Assembly (NCBI GenBank): GCA_023715865.1
Contig: JAMBOW010000005.1
Location: forward strand, 248,001-312,000
Origin: Neobacillus mesonae
GTDB lineage: Bacteria > Bacillota > Bacilli > Paenibacillales > Paenibacillaceae
Reading direction: 5' to 3'
Length of the DNA stretch: 64,000 nucleotides
Shown here: positions 51,863 to 59,424 of the stretch, piece after piece
Numbering within the stretch: position 1 is the first letter of the stretch
Layout: every line of letters begins with the position of its first letter
The notes under the pieces: model-generated
What the model was told of the DNA's origin: nothing
Seen by the model: only the letters and a program-made list of their open reading frames with translations
Database searches by the model: none
Program-made: the position numbers and the translations under genes

Positions 51863-51890
51863 TGTCTGACGGTGGATTACCTGTCAGGCA
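51863..51890. repeat. Hairpin after the tandem array
   Basis: TGTCTGAC (51863-51870) pairs with GTCAGGCA (51883-51890), one G-T pair. It lies between the array and the adenine deaminase leader; no T-run follows. Confidence 0.4.
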
Positions 51891-51967
51891 CTGAGCGCCG
51901 CGGCTCTACACACTAACGTAAACATAGCAAGTTTGAACCAAACTAATAAACCGCCAATTCCGGGTGT

Positions 51968-52019
51968 CCAGAGGGCAGCGTCCTCTGGGGCCCTCCCTGT
52001 CAGGGAGGGTTTGGGAGGG
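51968..52019 (+). promoter_or_regulatory. GC-rich hairpin leader that can mask the adenine deaminase ribosome site
   Basis: CCAGAGG pairs with CCTCTGG (51968-51988), and CCCTCCCTG pairs with CAGGGAGGG (51991-52009). A second GGGAGGG at 52013-52019 is the ribosome binding site and is an identical alternative partner for CCCTCCC, so two mutually exclusive pairings are possible. Whether this is regulatory or part of a dispersed repeat is unknown. Confidence 0.5.
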
Positions 52020-52024
52020 TGATT

Positions 52025-53752
52025 TTGAGGGAGCTGATTCCTGACATGAGAGTAGATCAATTAATTTTAAATGTAAAAATTTACAATAGTTACTATAAAG
52101 TGTTTGAAGAAGGCAACGTTGCTGTGTGCGACGGACGATTTCTATACATTGGACCCCGCGGGGAGAAGATGTTCACTGCAAACGAAATTATAGACGGACG
52201 CGGTCATTATATGATTCCAGGCCTGATTGATATCCATTTGCACATCGAGAGCACCATGGTTACACCTGCGACGTTCTCTTACGGACTGCTGCGCTGCGGA
52301 GTAACGACGATTGTACCTGAGCCTCACGAAATGGCCAATGTATTCGGCATCGAAGGCGTGCAGGAGATGATGGAAGCCAGCAAAGAATGCACCGTCGATA
52401 TGTTCTATGCGATTCCAAGTTCAGTTCCGGCGACACCGATGGAAACAACTGGAGGAAGCATCGAAATTGAAGACATGGACAAGCTGATGGCAACAGGAGA
52501 AATTATCTGCCTTGGCGAGATTATGAACTACGTCGATGTAATCAATAAGCCGGACAGCAAGACGAACCGCATTTTGAAGCATATGAGGCAGAACTATCCT
52601 AAGCTCGTCATCGAAGGCCACACACCGAAGCTGATGGGACTTGATCTGCACCGCATGATCTATGCAGGGGTAGACTCCGACCACACGCATCAAAGCATCG
52701 AAGGGATGCAGGCCCGTATTGCAGCAGGTATGTTCATCGAGCTGCAGGAGAAGTCCATGACGCAGGAAGTGATGGACTACGTGATTCATCACCCGGTATC
52801 TTCTCATTTCTGCTTTGTCACCGATGATGTAATGCCGGATTCGTTTGTGGAAAAGGGACATCTGGATCACATTGTACGCAAGGCGATTCGTATGGGGATG
52901 AAGCCGGAGGATGCAATCTTTGCCGCGACCTATACGCCGGCGAAACGAATGAAGATGGATGACCGGGGCAGCATTTCTCCGGGCAAAATTGCCGATTTTG
53001 TACTGGTTTCGGATCTGCATCAATTTGATGTGAAACAAGTGTATAAAGGTGGAAAGAAAGTATTTGATCTGTATGAAAATGATGTACAGAAGAGCAAGTC
53101 GGGCGCATTCCCTGCTCATTTTTACAGCAGTGTGAAGCTTGCTCCATTAGGAGAAGAAGATTTGAAGGTTACAGTAGATGTGCCGGATGGTCAGCACCAA
53201 GCCCGTGCGATGATCGTCAAGAACGGCTCAACCTTTACTCAAGAGAAGCACGTAGACGTTATGGTTAAAGAAGGCTTGCTTCAATGGGAAGACTCAGGTT
53301 ACGGACTAATTGCTACATTTGAACGTTATGAGGTAAACGGAAACCGCGCTTTTGGCCTTATTGGTGGAGATACAATCAAGCGTGGAGCCATCGCGACGAC
53401 CTATTCGCATGACAACCATAACTTGCTGATTATCGGTCGTAACCGTGAGGATATGCTGCTTGCAGCGAACACGGTCATTGAAAGCCAAGGCGGGTTCTGT
53501 GTTGTGGAGAACGGAGAAATCCTATCTCATGTGGAATTACCGGTTGGAGGAATCTTGACGGAAGAGCCGCTTCATATTGTGGCCCATCAAGTGAAGGAGC
53601 TGCGGGAATCAATGCTGTCGCTCGGGTATGTGCACTATAACCCAATTATGTCGCTCAGCACGCATTCCCTTGCGGTTAGTCCGGCTCTCAAAATAACCGA
53701 TCACGGACTCATTGATGTAAATGAAGGCAAAATTGTATCTCTAATTGTTTAA
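52025..53752 (+). CDS. Adenine deaminase family protein (Ade/YerA-like)
   Basis: A 575-residue amidohydrolase that should deaminate adenine to hypoxanthine. The metal motif IDIHLHIEST is at residues about 69-78, followed by VTTIVPEPHEMANVFGIEG, the mid-region histidines in IEGHTPKL and DSDHTHQS, FVTDDVMPD, and the long C-terminal domain of the family. Divergence in the middle (DLHRMIYAG) looks more like the YerA than the AdeC branch. I start it at the TTG at 52025, six bases after GGGAGG; a GTG at 52019 lies inside that site. Placed after a nucleoside importer and hydrolase, it completes a route from adenosine to hypoxanthine. Confidence 0.85.
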   Translation: MRELIPDMRVDQLILNVKIYNSYYKVFEEGNVAVCDGRFLYIGPRGEKMFTANEIIDGRGHYMIPGLIDIHLHIESTMVTPATFSYGLLRCGVTTIVPEPHEMANVFGIEGVQEMMEASKECTVDMFYAIPSSVPATPMETTGGSIEIEDMDKLMATGEIICLGEIMNYVDVINKPDSKTNRILKHMRQNYPKLVIEGHTPKLMGLDLHRMIYAGVDSDHTHQSIEGMQARIAAGMFIELQEKSMTQEVMDYVIHHPVSSHFCFVTDDVMPDSFVEKGHLDHIVRKAIRMGMKPEDAIFAATYTPAKRMKMDDRGSISPGKIADFVLVSDLHQFDVKQVYKGGKKVFDLYENDVQKSKSGAFPAHFYSSVKLAPLGEEDLKVTVDVPDGQHQARAMIVKNGSTFTQEKHVDVMVKEGLLQWEDSGYGLIATFERYEVNGNRAFGLIGGDTIKRGAIATTYSHDNHNLLIIGRNREDMLLAANTVIESQGGFCVVENGEILSHVELPVGGILTEEPLHIVAHQVKELRESMLSLGYVHYNPIMSLSTHSLAVSPALKITDHGLIDVNEGKIVSLIV

Positions 53753-53782
53753 GCATTCTCGAAACATAATGGTATAACTTTA

Positions 53783-53852
53783 ATGATGCAATTCGGCTCT
53801 AGATAATCGGATTAATCGTCAGCATTGTCGTTGCTATAGTAAACCGAGACAA
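53783..53852 (+). pseudogene. Decayed type I holin-like toxin peptide
   Basis: The frame ending at TAG (53850-53852) reads IIGLIVSIVVAIVNRDKEK, the hydrophobic helix plus charged tail of small Firmicute holin-like/TxpA-type toxins. A stop lies directly before it, while the start-like ATG-ATG-CAATTCGGC at 53783 is in another frame, so one base appears lost between. No ribosome site is visible. Downstream hairpins (53852-53974) resemble the tails of such loci. I read it as a frameshifted remnant. Confidence 0.45.
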
Positions 53853-53886
53853 AGAGAAATAGACCGCCCTCGGTAAGGATCACGGT
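53852..53886 (+). ncRNA. Hairpin tail of toxin-like locus
   Basis: GACCG pairs with CGGTC around an ATC-rich loop, directly after the toxin-like frame; a CCGCT-TTAC-AGCGG-type hairpin follows at 53914-53928. The order peptide, hairpin, hairpin, terminator fits type I toxin mRNAs with an overlapping antisense RNA. An antisense promoter was not identified. Confidence 0.35.
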
Positions 53887-53939
53887 CTATTCTATCGTCT
53901 TTACCAACTGCCGACCGCTCTTACAGCGGAAAGTTGTGC

Positions 53940-53974
53940 AGGGAGTCGTGTGTAGGAGCACGGCTCCCTTTTTC
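53940..53974 (+). terminator. Terminator closing the toxin-like locus
   Basis: AGGGAGTCGTG pairs with CACGGCTCCCT (one mismatch) and is followed by TTTTC. Confidence 0.75.
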
Positions 53975-54073
53975 TATTCGTATCTTATCTTATCCATTTT
54001 TAGACTTCAATAAACAAAAACACCTCTGTTATGATAAAGCCAGGAATAGAACATGGATTGGGAGGGACAAGCT

Positions 54074-54808
54074 TTGATCAAACAGAGCAGTGCAACAGCC
54101 AAAGCTGTATTTTTCGATGTAGACGACACGTTGTATGACCATCTAACCCCTCTTCGCGGTGCTTTAATGCAGGTCCTCGGTCTGAAAGAAACGATGCCCT
54201 ATGAGGAAATTTATCATCGATTCAGATTTTACAGTGATCTGTTGTCAGAGGAAAAAGATCTCTCTGCAATACCAGAGCCGGGCGCCATGGCGGACATGCG
54301 CAGACGACGTTTTATGCTAGCTCTCGCAGAGTTCGGCGTTTTTATCAATGAAGAACAAGCAGAAGCGGCACAGGCTGCCTATCTGAATATGCAGTTTAGG
54401 ATTGAGCCTTTTCCAGGAGCGGTGGAGCTGATCGAGCGCCTCACAGAGCAAGGAGTAATCGTGGGCTTAATTACTAATGGCCCGAAAGAGCACCAGCTGG
54501 CTAAGATTAGAGCACTCCGAATGGAGAATTATGTGAATGAGGATCTGTTCTTTGTGTCAGGAGGAGTAGGATACGCTAAACCGGATGCTCGTCTGTTTGA
54601 GCATGTGAACAAGATAACGGGAACGGTTCCTGAGAACTGCTATTATGTAGGAGATTCATGGAGGAACGATGTTGTAGGGGCGCTGGCTGCAGGCTGGACC
54701 GTATTGTGGTTCAATCACCGGGGAGCAGAGCCGGAGTCAGAACATAAGCCACATTATATAGCACAAGGATATGAACAACTAGAAGACATGCTAATGAAGC
54801 TGCTATAA
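54074..54808 (+). CDS. HAD-superfamily hydrolase
   Basis: A 244-residue cytoplasmic phosphatase-type enzyme. Motif I is FFDVDDTLYD (nucleophile Asp near residue 15), motif II LITNGPKEHQL, motif III Lys in GYAKPDARLF and motif IV VGDSWRNDVVGA. An alpha-helical cap of about 80 residues lies between motifs I and II. Members dephosphorylate nucleotides, sugar phosphates or similar; the substrate is not clear. The TTG at 54074 is the likely start, with GGGAGGG eight bases upstream; an ATG seven codons earlier precedes that site. Confidence 0.88.
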   Translation: MIKQSSATAKAVFFDVDDTLYDHLTPLRGALMQVLGLKETMPYEEIYHRFRFYSDLLSEEKDLSAIPEPGAMADMRRRRFMLALAEFGVFINEEQAEAAQAAYLNMQFRIEPFPGAVELIERLTEQGVIVGLITNGPKEHQLAKIRALRMENYVNEDLFFVSGGVGYAKPDARLFEHVNKITGTVPENCYYVGDSWRNDVVGALAAGWTVLWFNHRGAEPESEHKPHYIAQGYEQLEDMLMKLL

Positions 54809-54975
54809 CGAAGTAAATAGAATTGAGATTTTCTAGCATCGGAGTTTCGCTTAAGAGATAAGCGTGAATTACCGATGTTTTTTAATATGAGCAGTACTCA
54901 AACCGATTCCAAAATGAAAGAAAAAAATCATATCAATTTATTTTCAAAAAACGCTTTTCTTTTTCTGGAAACGTG

Positions 54976-54981
54976 TTATAA
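54976..54981 (+). promoter_or_regulatory. Predicted -10 box of dps
   Basis: TATAAT with a T-rich but poor -35 region upstream. It is 12 bases before the first Fur/PerR-like box, so a repressor bound there would cover the start of transcription. Confidence 0.45.
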
Positions 54982-54992
54982 TAATATCAGGA

Positions 54993-55007
54993 TTTAGATT
55001 AAGTCTA
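54993..55007. promoter_or_regulatory. Fur/PerR-like box 1 upstream of dps
   Basis: TTAGATT-A-AGTCTAA, a 7-1-7 inverted repeat in the format of Fur-family boxes, matching 10 of 14 fixed positions of the PerR consensus TTATAATNATTATAA. Confidence 0.5.
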
Positions 55008-55068
55008 AATCGAAATATAAACGTGATCATGATCATCGAAAGAACAATACTTATTTATTAGATTGAAC

Positions 55069-55083
55069 TTAGGTTTAATCTAA
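55069..55083. promoter_or_regulatory. Fur/PerR-like box 2 upstream of dps
   Basis: TTAGGTT-T-AATCTAA, a second 7-1-7 inverted repeat sharing the half-site AATCTAA with box 1, 49 bases before the dps start. The region 54809-55131 holds nothing else obvious besides a TGATCATGATCA palindrome at 55025-55036. Confidence 0.5.
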
Positions 55084-55131
55084 ATCAAGAATGATAATAA
55101 CCCATTTTAATTCCAAAGGAGATAATGAATT

Positions 55132-55611
55132 ATGACAACAACTCAATCCAACCAAACTAACCAAGTAAAAGACGAGCAATTTCTGCAAAGCTCCTTAAAT
55201 CGTCAAATCGCCGGCTGGTCTGTACTCTACACAAAACTTCACAATTTCCACTGGTACGTAAAGGGATCTCATTTCTTTAAACTGCATGAGAAATTCGAAG
55301 AGTACTATAATGAAGCAGCTGAGAACCTCGATGTGGTTGCAGAGCGTTTGCTCGCGATTGGCGGACGTCCAGCCGCTACCTTGGCTGAGCATCTGAGCCT
55401 GTCTCCGGTAGAAGAAGCAGCACAAGGCCTGACTGCAGAGCAAATGGTTCAGGCTATTGTGGAGGATTACACGACTATGGTTGAAGTCATGTCTGAAGGA
55501 CAAGAAGCAGCAGAAGAGCTTGGAGACCAAGTTACTGCGGATATGCTGATCGGTATGCAGGAAGCACTGCAAAAACAAGTTTGGATGCTGAACGCATTTC
55601 TTGGTAAATAA
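55132..55611 (+). CDS. dps: Dps-family ferritin-like DNA-protection protein
   Basis: A 159-residue ferritin-like protein. The ferroxidase motif is complete: KLHNFHWYVKG with the conserved His residues, then FKLHEKFEEYYNEAAENLDVVAERLLAIGG with the Asp and Glu ligands. Twelve subunits form a shell that oxidises iron with peroxide and stores it, and some members coat DNA. A Gln/Asn-rich tail precedes the fold. AAAGGAG stands eight bases before the ATG. Two Fur/PerR-like boxes upstream fit peroxide or iron control, as for B. subtilis mrgA. Confidence 0.95.
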   Translation: MTTTQSNQTNQVKDEQFLQSSLNRQIAGWSVLYTKLHNFHWYVKGSHFFKLHEKFEEYYNEAAENLDVVAERLLAIGGRPAATLAEHLSLSPVEEAAQGLTAEQMVQAIVEDYTTMVEVMSEGQEAAEELGDQVTADMLIGMQEALQKQVWMLNAFLGK

Positions 55612-55632
55612 AATTTTATGATGATAAAGTGG

Positions 55633-55672
55633 ACAGACAGATCCCTGTGATTACAGGGGCTGTCTGTTTTTT
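55633..55672 (+). terminator. Terminator after dps
   Basis: ACAGACAG pairs with CTGTCTGT and CCCTGT with ACAGGG, followed by six T. Confidence 0.88.
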
Positions 55673-55808
55673 GACATATGGGGTGTCTAACTCATGAACT
55701 TATGTCCGATTCCATAGTTTCCTTCATACCCCGAGGGTATAATGGAGCTAATCCAAAAGTCATGCATAAACGGGGATGACTTTGAGAACGAGGGGACGGC
55801 AGGGAAGG

Positions 55809-56972
55809 ATGACAACTCATACCGAGCTTTTTGAGGAAGCTAAGAAATTTATATATACAAGCTATGAAGAGCTGGGCCTAAGCCATGAAGCAGCGAAAGC
55901 ACGGCTAGTTTGCATTCAAGCGGATATTGAGCGGACAGGCACTTACGAGCACACGATACAGGAGCTGGAGTATGGCATCAAGCTGGCTTGGCGCAACAGC
56001 AACCGTTGTATTGGGAGGTTATTTTGGGAAACGCTGCGTCTGGTGGATGCCAGGGAAGCAGAGACGGCGGACGAAGTGGCTGAGCTTCTGTTCTCCCATA
56101 TCCGTCAGGCAACGAATGGGGGGAAGGTCATTCCGATGCTGACGGCTTTCAAGCCTATGAATGCGCAAGGTCAGGCTCCCGTACGGATATGGAACCACCA
56201 GCTCATAAGGTACGCTGGATATGAGACAGAGCAGGGGATGATCGGCGACCCGGCCTCCGTTCAGCTGACCAAGGAAGCGGTGCGGCTTGGCTGGAGTGGA
56301 GAAGGAACGGCACATGATGTGCTTCCTCTTATTATTCAAATCCATGGAGAGGAGCCGAAGCTCTTCCCGGTTCCGCAGGAACTGGTCTTGGAGGTTCCGA
56401 TTCGTCATCCTGAGCTGCCCGGGTTTGAAATGCTTGGCATGAAATGGTATGCCGTTCCAATGATCTCCGACATGCGGCTTGAGATTGGAGGCATTCACTA
56501 TCCGGCTGCTCCGTTTAACGGCTGGTATATGAGCACAGAGATTGGTGTGCGGAACCTGGCCGACACGTTCCGATACAATATGCTGCCTGAAGTGGCCAGG
56601 GTGATGGGGCTAGACATATCCAGTGAACGTACCCTTTGGCGGGATAAGGCGCTTATTGAGCTCAATCTAGCGGTTCTCCATTCGTATAAAAAAGACGGTG
56701 TCAGCATGGTTGATCACCATACAGCTGCAAGTCAATTTGCCAAATTTGAAGAGCGTGAAGCTGGCGCTGGCCGGCATGTCACCGGAGATTGGACGTGGCT
56801 TATTCCGCCGGTGTCTCCCGCAGCAACGCATATATTCCATAAGTCGTACGACAATACGATAAACAAGCCAAATTTCTTCTATCAGCAGGATCCATTTCTT
56901 GAAGCAAGCGCTGGTCAGAACAATTGGACACCACTTGCAGAATCCATCCCATCGAAGTGTCCATTTCACTAA
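55809..56972 (+). CDS. nos: Bacterial nitric oxide synthase, oxygenase only
   Basis: A 387-residue heme enzyme that oxidises L-arginine to citrulline and NO. WRNSNRCIGR places the heme-ligand cysteine at residue 67; IWNHQLIRYAGYE, GGIHYPAAPFNGWYMSTEIG (arginine-binding Glu) and DHHTAASQF follow the B. subtilis protein closely. No reductase domain is present, as usual in Bacilli, so electrons come from a general flavodoxin or reductase. I choose the ATG at 55809 to match family length (AGGGG 13 bases upstream); a TTG at 55782 is possible. Bacterial NO protects against peroxide and some antibiotics, which fits the neighbouring dps. Arginase, which uses the same substrate, lies downstream. Confidence 0.96.
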   Translation: MTTHTELFEEAKKFIYTSYEELGLSHEAAKARLVCIQADIERTGTYEHTIQELEYGIKLAWRNSNRCIGRLFWETLRLVDAREAETADEVAELLFSHIRQATNGGKVIPMLTAFKPMNAQGQAPVRIWNHQLIRYAGYETEQGMIGDPASVQLTKEAVRLGWSGEGTAHDVLPLIIQIHGEEPKLFPVPQELVLEVPIRHPELPGFEMLGMKWYAVPMISDMRLEIGGIHYPAAPFNGWYMSTEIGVRNLADTFRYNMLPEVARVMGLDISSERTLWRDKALIELNLAVLHSYKKDGVSMVDHHTAASQFAKFEEREAGAGRHVTGDWTWLIPPVSPAATHIFHKSYDNTINKPNFFYQQDPFLEASAGQNNWTPLAESIPSKCPFH

Positions 56973-57009
56973 TAGATATTTTAAATCATAATTACTTGTA
57001 AAAATAAGT

Positions 57010-57040
57010 CCGTCAGGCGCTTCAGTCTGGCGGTTTTTTT
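57010..57040 (+). terminator. Terminator after nos
   Basis: CCGTCAG pairs with CTGGCGG (one mismatch) around a ten-base loop, followed by seven T. Confidence 0.8.
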
Positions 57041-57103
57041 GATCTACTCATCAGCAAGGCGTTAAGGAAGCATGTCATCCACGAGCTCGGTGCGGAATAC
57101 ATA

Positions 57104-57115
57104 TATCTTAAGATA
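57104..57115. promoter_or_regulatory. Palindrome upstream of arginase gene
   Basis: TATCTTAAGATA, a 12-bp perfect palindrome 35 bases before the arginase start. Possible operator; it does not resemble an AhrC/ArgR box that I would recognise. Confidence 0.3.
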
Positions 57116-57149
57116 ACTCGATTCCGTTAAACGAGGGAGGGATAAGGGA

Positions 57150-58055
57150 ATGGATAAAAACCAGCTGATTTCTCTCATTAAAGTGCCCTTTGGATACGGT
57201 GCCGGCCGGCCGGGCAGTGAGCTTGGACCTGAGCGTTTGCTTCGATTCGGCTTACTAGAGCAGTGGAAGGAGCTTGGATACGTACTTGATGAGCCTTCCC
57301 GTATTGTATTGAAAGAACAATGGACTCATAACGGAAAGAACTTCTCTATGAAAAATGCAGCAAAAGTGCTGTCTATCTGCACCGAATTAGCTCAAGAAGT
57401 TAAACTAAAGAGGGAAGAAGGACATTTTCCATTCGTGCTCGGCGGAGATCACAGCATTTCTATAGGCTCACTTGCCGGGCTGACGGCAGATGGGGGCAGC
57501 CCTGGTCTGATTTGGATCGATGCCCACTCGGACTTGAATACCGAGGAGACGACACCCTCCAGAAATATGCATGGCATTCCATTGGCTTTTGGACTGGGAC
57601 GTGCAGCCCTTAAGCTCGCAGATATTTATTCCGGTGCCGCAGATATTGATCCCAATAAGACCGTGCTTGTTGCTGCCAGGGAGCTGGACCCTGGTGAGAA
57701 GGGACTAATTAAGGAACTGGGTATCCATTGTTATACGATGCATGAAATTGACAAGATGGGTATTCAAAAGGTAATTGATGAGGCGGTAGATATTACGGGC
57801 AGCGGCACGGACGGAGTTCATCTCAGCTTCGATATCGACAGTATCGATCCTATGGAGGCTCCAGGAACAGGAACGCCAGTCCAGGGAGGGCTCTCGTTCA
57901 GGGAAGCCCATTTTGCGATGGAGCTTCTGTATGAGGCAGGAGTCATTACGTCCTGTGATTTTGTTGAGGTGAATCCGAGACTGGATCGGATGAACCGGAC
58001 TTCGAAGCTTGCAGTTGATCTCATCGGCTCGTTATTTGGAAAACGGATATTATAA
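57150..58055 (+). CDS. rocF: Arginase-family protein
   Basis: A 301-residue ureohydrolase that should hydrolyse arginine to ornithine and urea. Manganese-binding motifs are in place: GGDHS (98-102), DAHSDLN (124-130) and SFDIDSIDP (Asp residues at 228 and 230). The early segment PFGYGAGRPGSELGPERLL matches arginases more than agmatinases, which supports arginine as substrate, though formiminoglutamase-type activity cannot be excluded. A GGGAGGG site precedes the ATG. It sits between nos and potABCD, so ornithine for polyamine synthesis and control of arginine supply to nos are plausible roles. Confidence 0.88.
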   Translation: MDKNQLISLIKVPFGYGAGRPGSELGPERLLRFGLLEQWKELGYVLDEPSRIVLKEQWTHNGKNFSMKNAAKVLSICTELAQEVKLKREEGHFPFVLGGDHSISIGSLAGLTADGGSPGLIWIDAHSDLNTEETTPSRNMHGIPLAFGLGRAALKLADIYSGAADIDPNKTVLVAARELDPGEKGLIKELGIHCYTMHEIDKMGIQKVIDEAVDITGSGTDGVHLSFDIDSIDPMEAPGTGTPVQGGLSFREAHFAMELLYEAGVITSCDFVEVNPRLDRMNRTSKLAVDLIGSLFGKRIL

Positions 58056-58168
58056 GTGTACTGAACAGTGCATGTTAAGTTTCTAGAGCATCTTCCAGAT
58101 GAATTTGAATTTGGAGGCTGCTTTTTTCTGTTTTTTTCTGAAAAATTGTCAAATGGTCAAAAAAGAGG

Positions 58169-58196
58169 TTGCGCAATTGGTTGAATTCTATATAAT
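58169..58196 (+). promoter_or_regulatory. Predicted promoter of potABCD
   Basis: TTGCGC (58169-58174) and TATAAT (58191-58196), 16 bases apart. A second TATAAT follows about 30 bases later with a weaker -35, so two starts are possible. Confidence 0.5.
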
Positions 58197-58287
58197 AGTT
58201 TCGATATGTGCCCGAACGGATATAATGAAATATGCAAAATAAGTAGAAGGCGCAAGGGTATATCCTCGGAAAAGGAGGTTTTTTTAT

Positions 58288-59424
58288 ATGGTTCAGCAAG
58301 AATCCATCATTCGGTTCGAGAACGTCACTAAACAATACGATAGCGATGTTCCGATCCTAAAGTCTGTAAGCTTTGAAATCGAGCGGGGTAAATTTTACAC
58401 GCTGCTTGGACCGTCAGGCTGCGGTAAAACGACGATTCTACGTCTAATTGCCGGATTTACGGAGCCGACCGAAGGCAATATTTATTTTAATGGCAAGATT
58501 ATTAACCGCGTCCCGGCGCATGAGCGTCAGGTGAATACGGTGTTTCAGGACTATGCTCTGTTCCCTCATCTTAATGTGTATGAGAACGTGGCGTTTGGTC
58601 TAAGAATCAAAAAAATGAAAAATGCACAAATCAAGGAGAAGGTCAGCGAGGCACTGCGCTTTGTCAATCTTGCAGGGTATGAAAATCGGGAAATTACCGA
58701 AATGTCCGGCGGTCAGCGCCAGCGTGTAGCCATTGCGCGTGCAATTGTGAATCAGCCGGAAATTATTTTGCTGGACGAGCCTTTATCCGCTCTCGACTTG
58801 AAGCTGCGCACCGAAATGCAGTATGAGCTGCGGGAGCTGCAGCAGCGGCTGGGGATCACATTTATCTTTGTTACCCATGACCAGGAAGAGGCACTTGCCA
58901 TGTCGGATGAAATCTTCGTCTTAAATGAAGGTGTCATACAGCAGAGCGGAACGCCGATCGATATTTATGACGAGCCGATCAACCGCTTTGTCGCTGATTT
59001 CATTGGGGAATCCAACATTGTAGCTGGAAAGATGAAAGAGGACTTCTTAGTAGAGTTTGCAGGCAAAACATATGAGTGTGTGGATAAAGGGCTTAAGAAA
59101 GATGAGCCTATTGAAGTTGTGATTCGTCCGGAAGACCTTGAAATTACAACAGCCGATAGAGGCAAGCTTCAGGTACGTGTAGACTCTCAGCTGTTCCGCG
59201 GGGTTCATTATGAAATCTCTAGCTATGATGACGCCGGCAATGAATGGCTGGTTCATTCTACGAAGCGTGCAGTTGTAGGGGAGACCATAGGGCTTTATTT
59301 CGATCCGGAAGCGATTCACGTTATGCGTTTTGGCGAGACTGAAGAGGAATTCGATAAACGGCTTGAATCCTACGGCGAACCGTCTGAGGGCGCTTTTGGT
59401 CAAGGAGTAGGCCATGAATCGTAG
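58288..59424 (+). CDS. potA: Spermidine/putrescine importer ATPase PotA
   Basis: A 378-residue ATPase: Walker A GPSGCGKTT, signature MSGGQRQR, Walker B IILLDEP, switch His in FVTHDQEE, then a TOBE domain from about residue 240 and a polar tail. It drives polyamine uptake by PotBCD. GAAAAGGAGG stands about 8 bases before the ATG. The next gene starts 11 bases before its stop. It is the paralogue of the ATPase at 50139 and here leads the operon rather than closing it. Confidence 0.93.
   Translation: MVQQESIIRFENVTKQYDSDVPILKSVSFEIERGKFYTLLGPSGCGKTTILRLIAGFTEPTEGNIYFNGKIINRVPAHERQVNTVFQDYALFPHLNVYENVAFGLRIKKMKNAQIKEKVSEALRFVNLAGYENREITEMSGGQRQRVAIARAIVNQPEIILLDEPLSALDLKLRTEMQYELRELQQRLGITFIFVTHDQEEALAMSDEIFVLNEGVIQQSGTPIDIYDEPINRFVADFIGESNIVAGKMKEDFLVEFAGKTYECVDKGLKKDEPIEVVIRPEDLEITTADRGKLQVRVDSQLFRGVHYEISSYDDAGNEWLVHSTKRAVVGETIGLYFDPEAIHVMRFGETEEEFDKRLESYGEPSEGAFGQGVGHES

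Noticed and set aside
52421..53119. 232-codon open frame antisense to the adenine deaminase gene
   Set aside because: No start signal and no protein-like composition; explained by the codon pattern of the sense gene.
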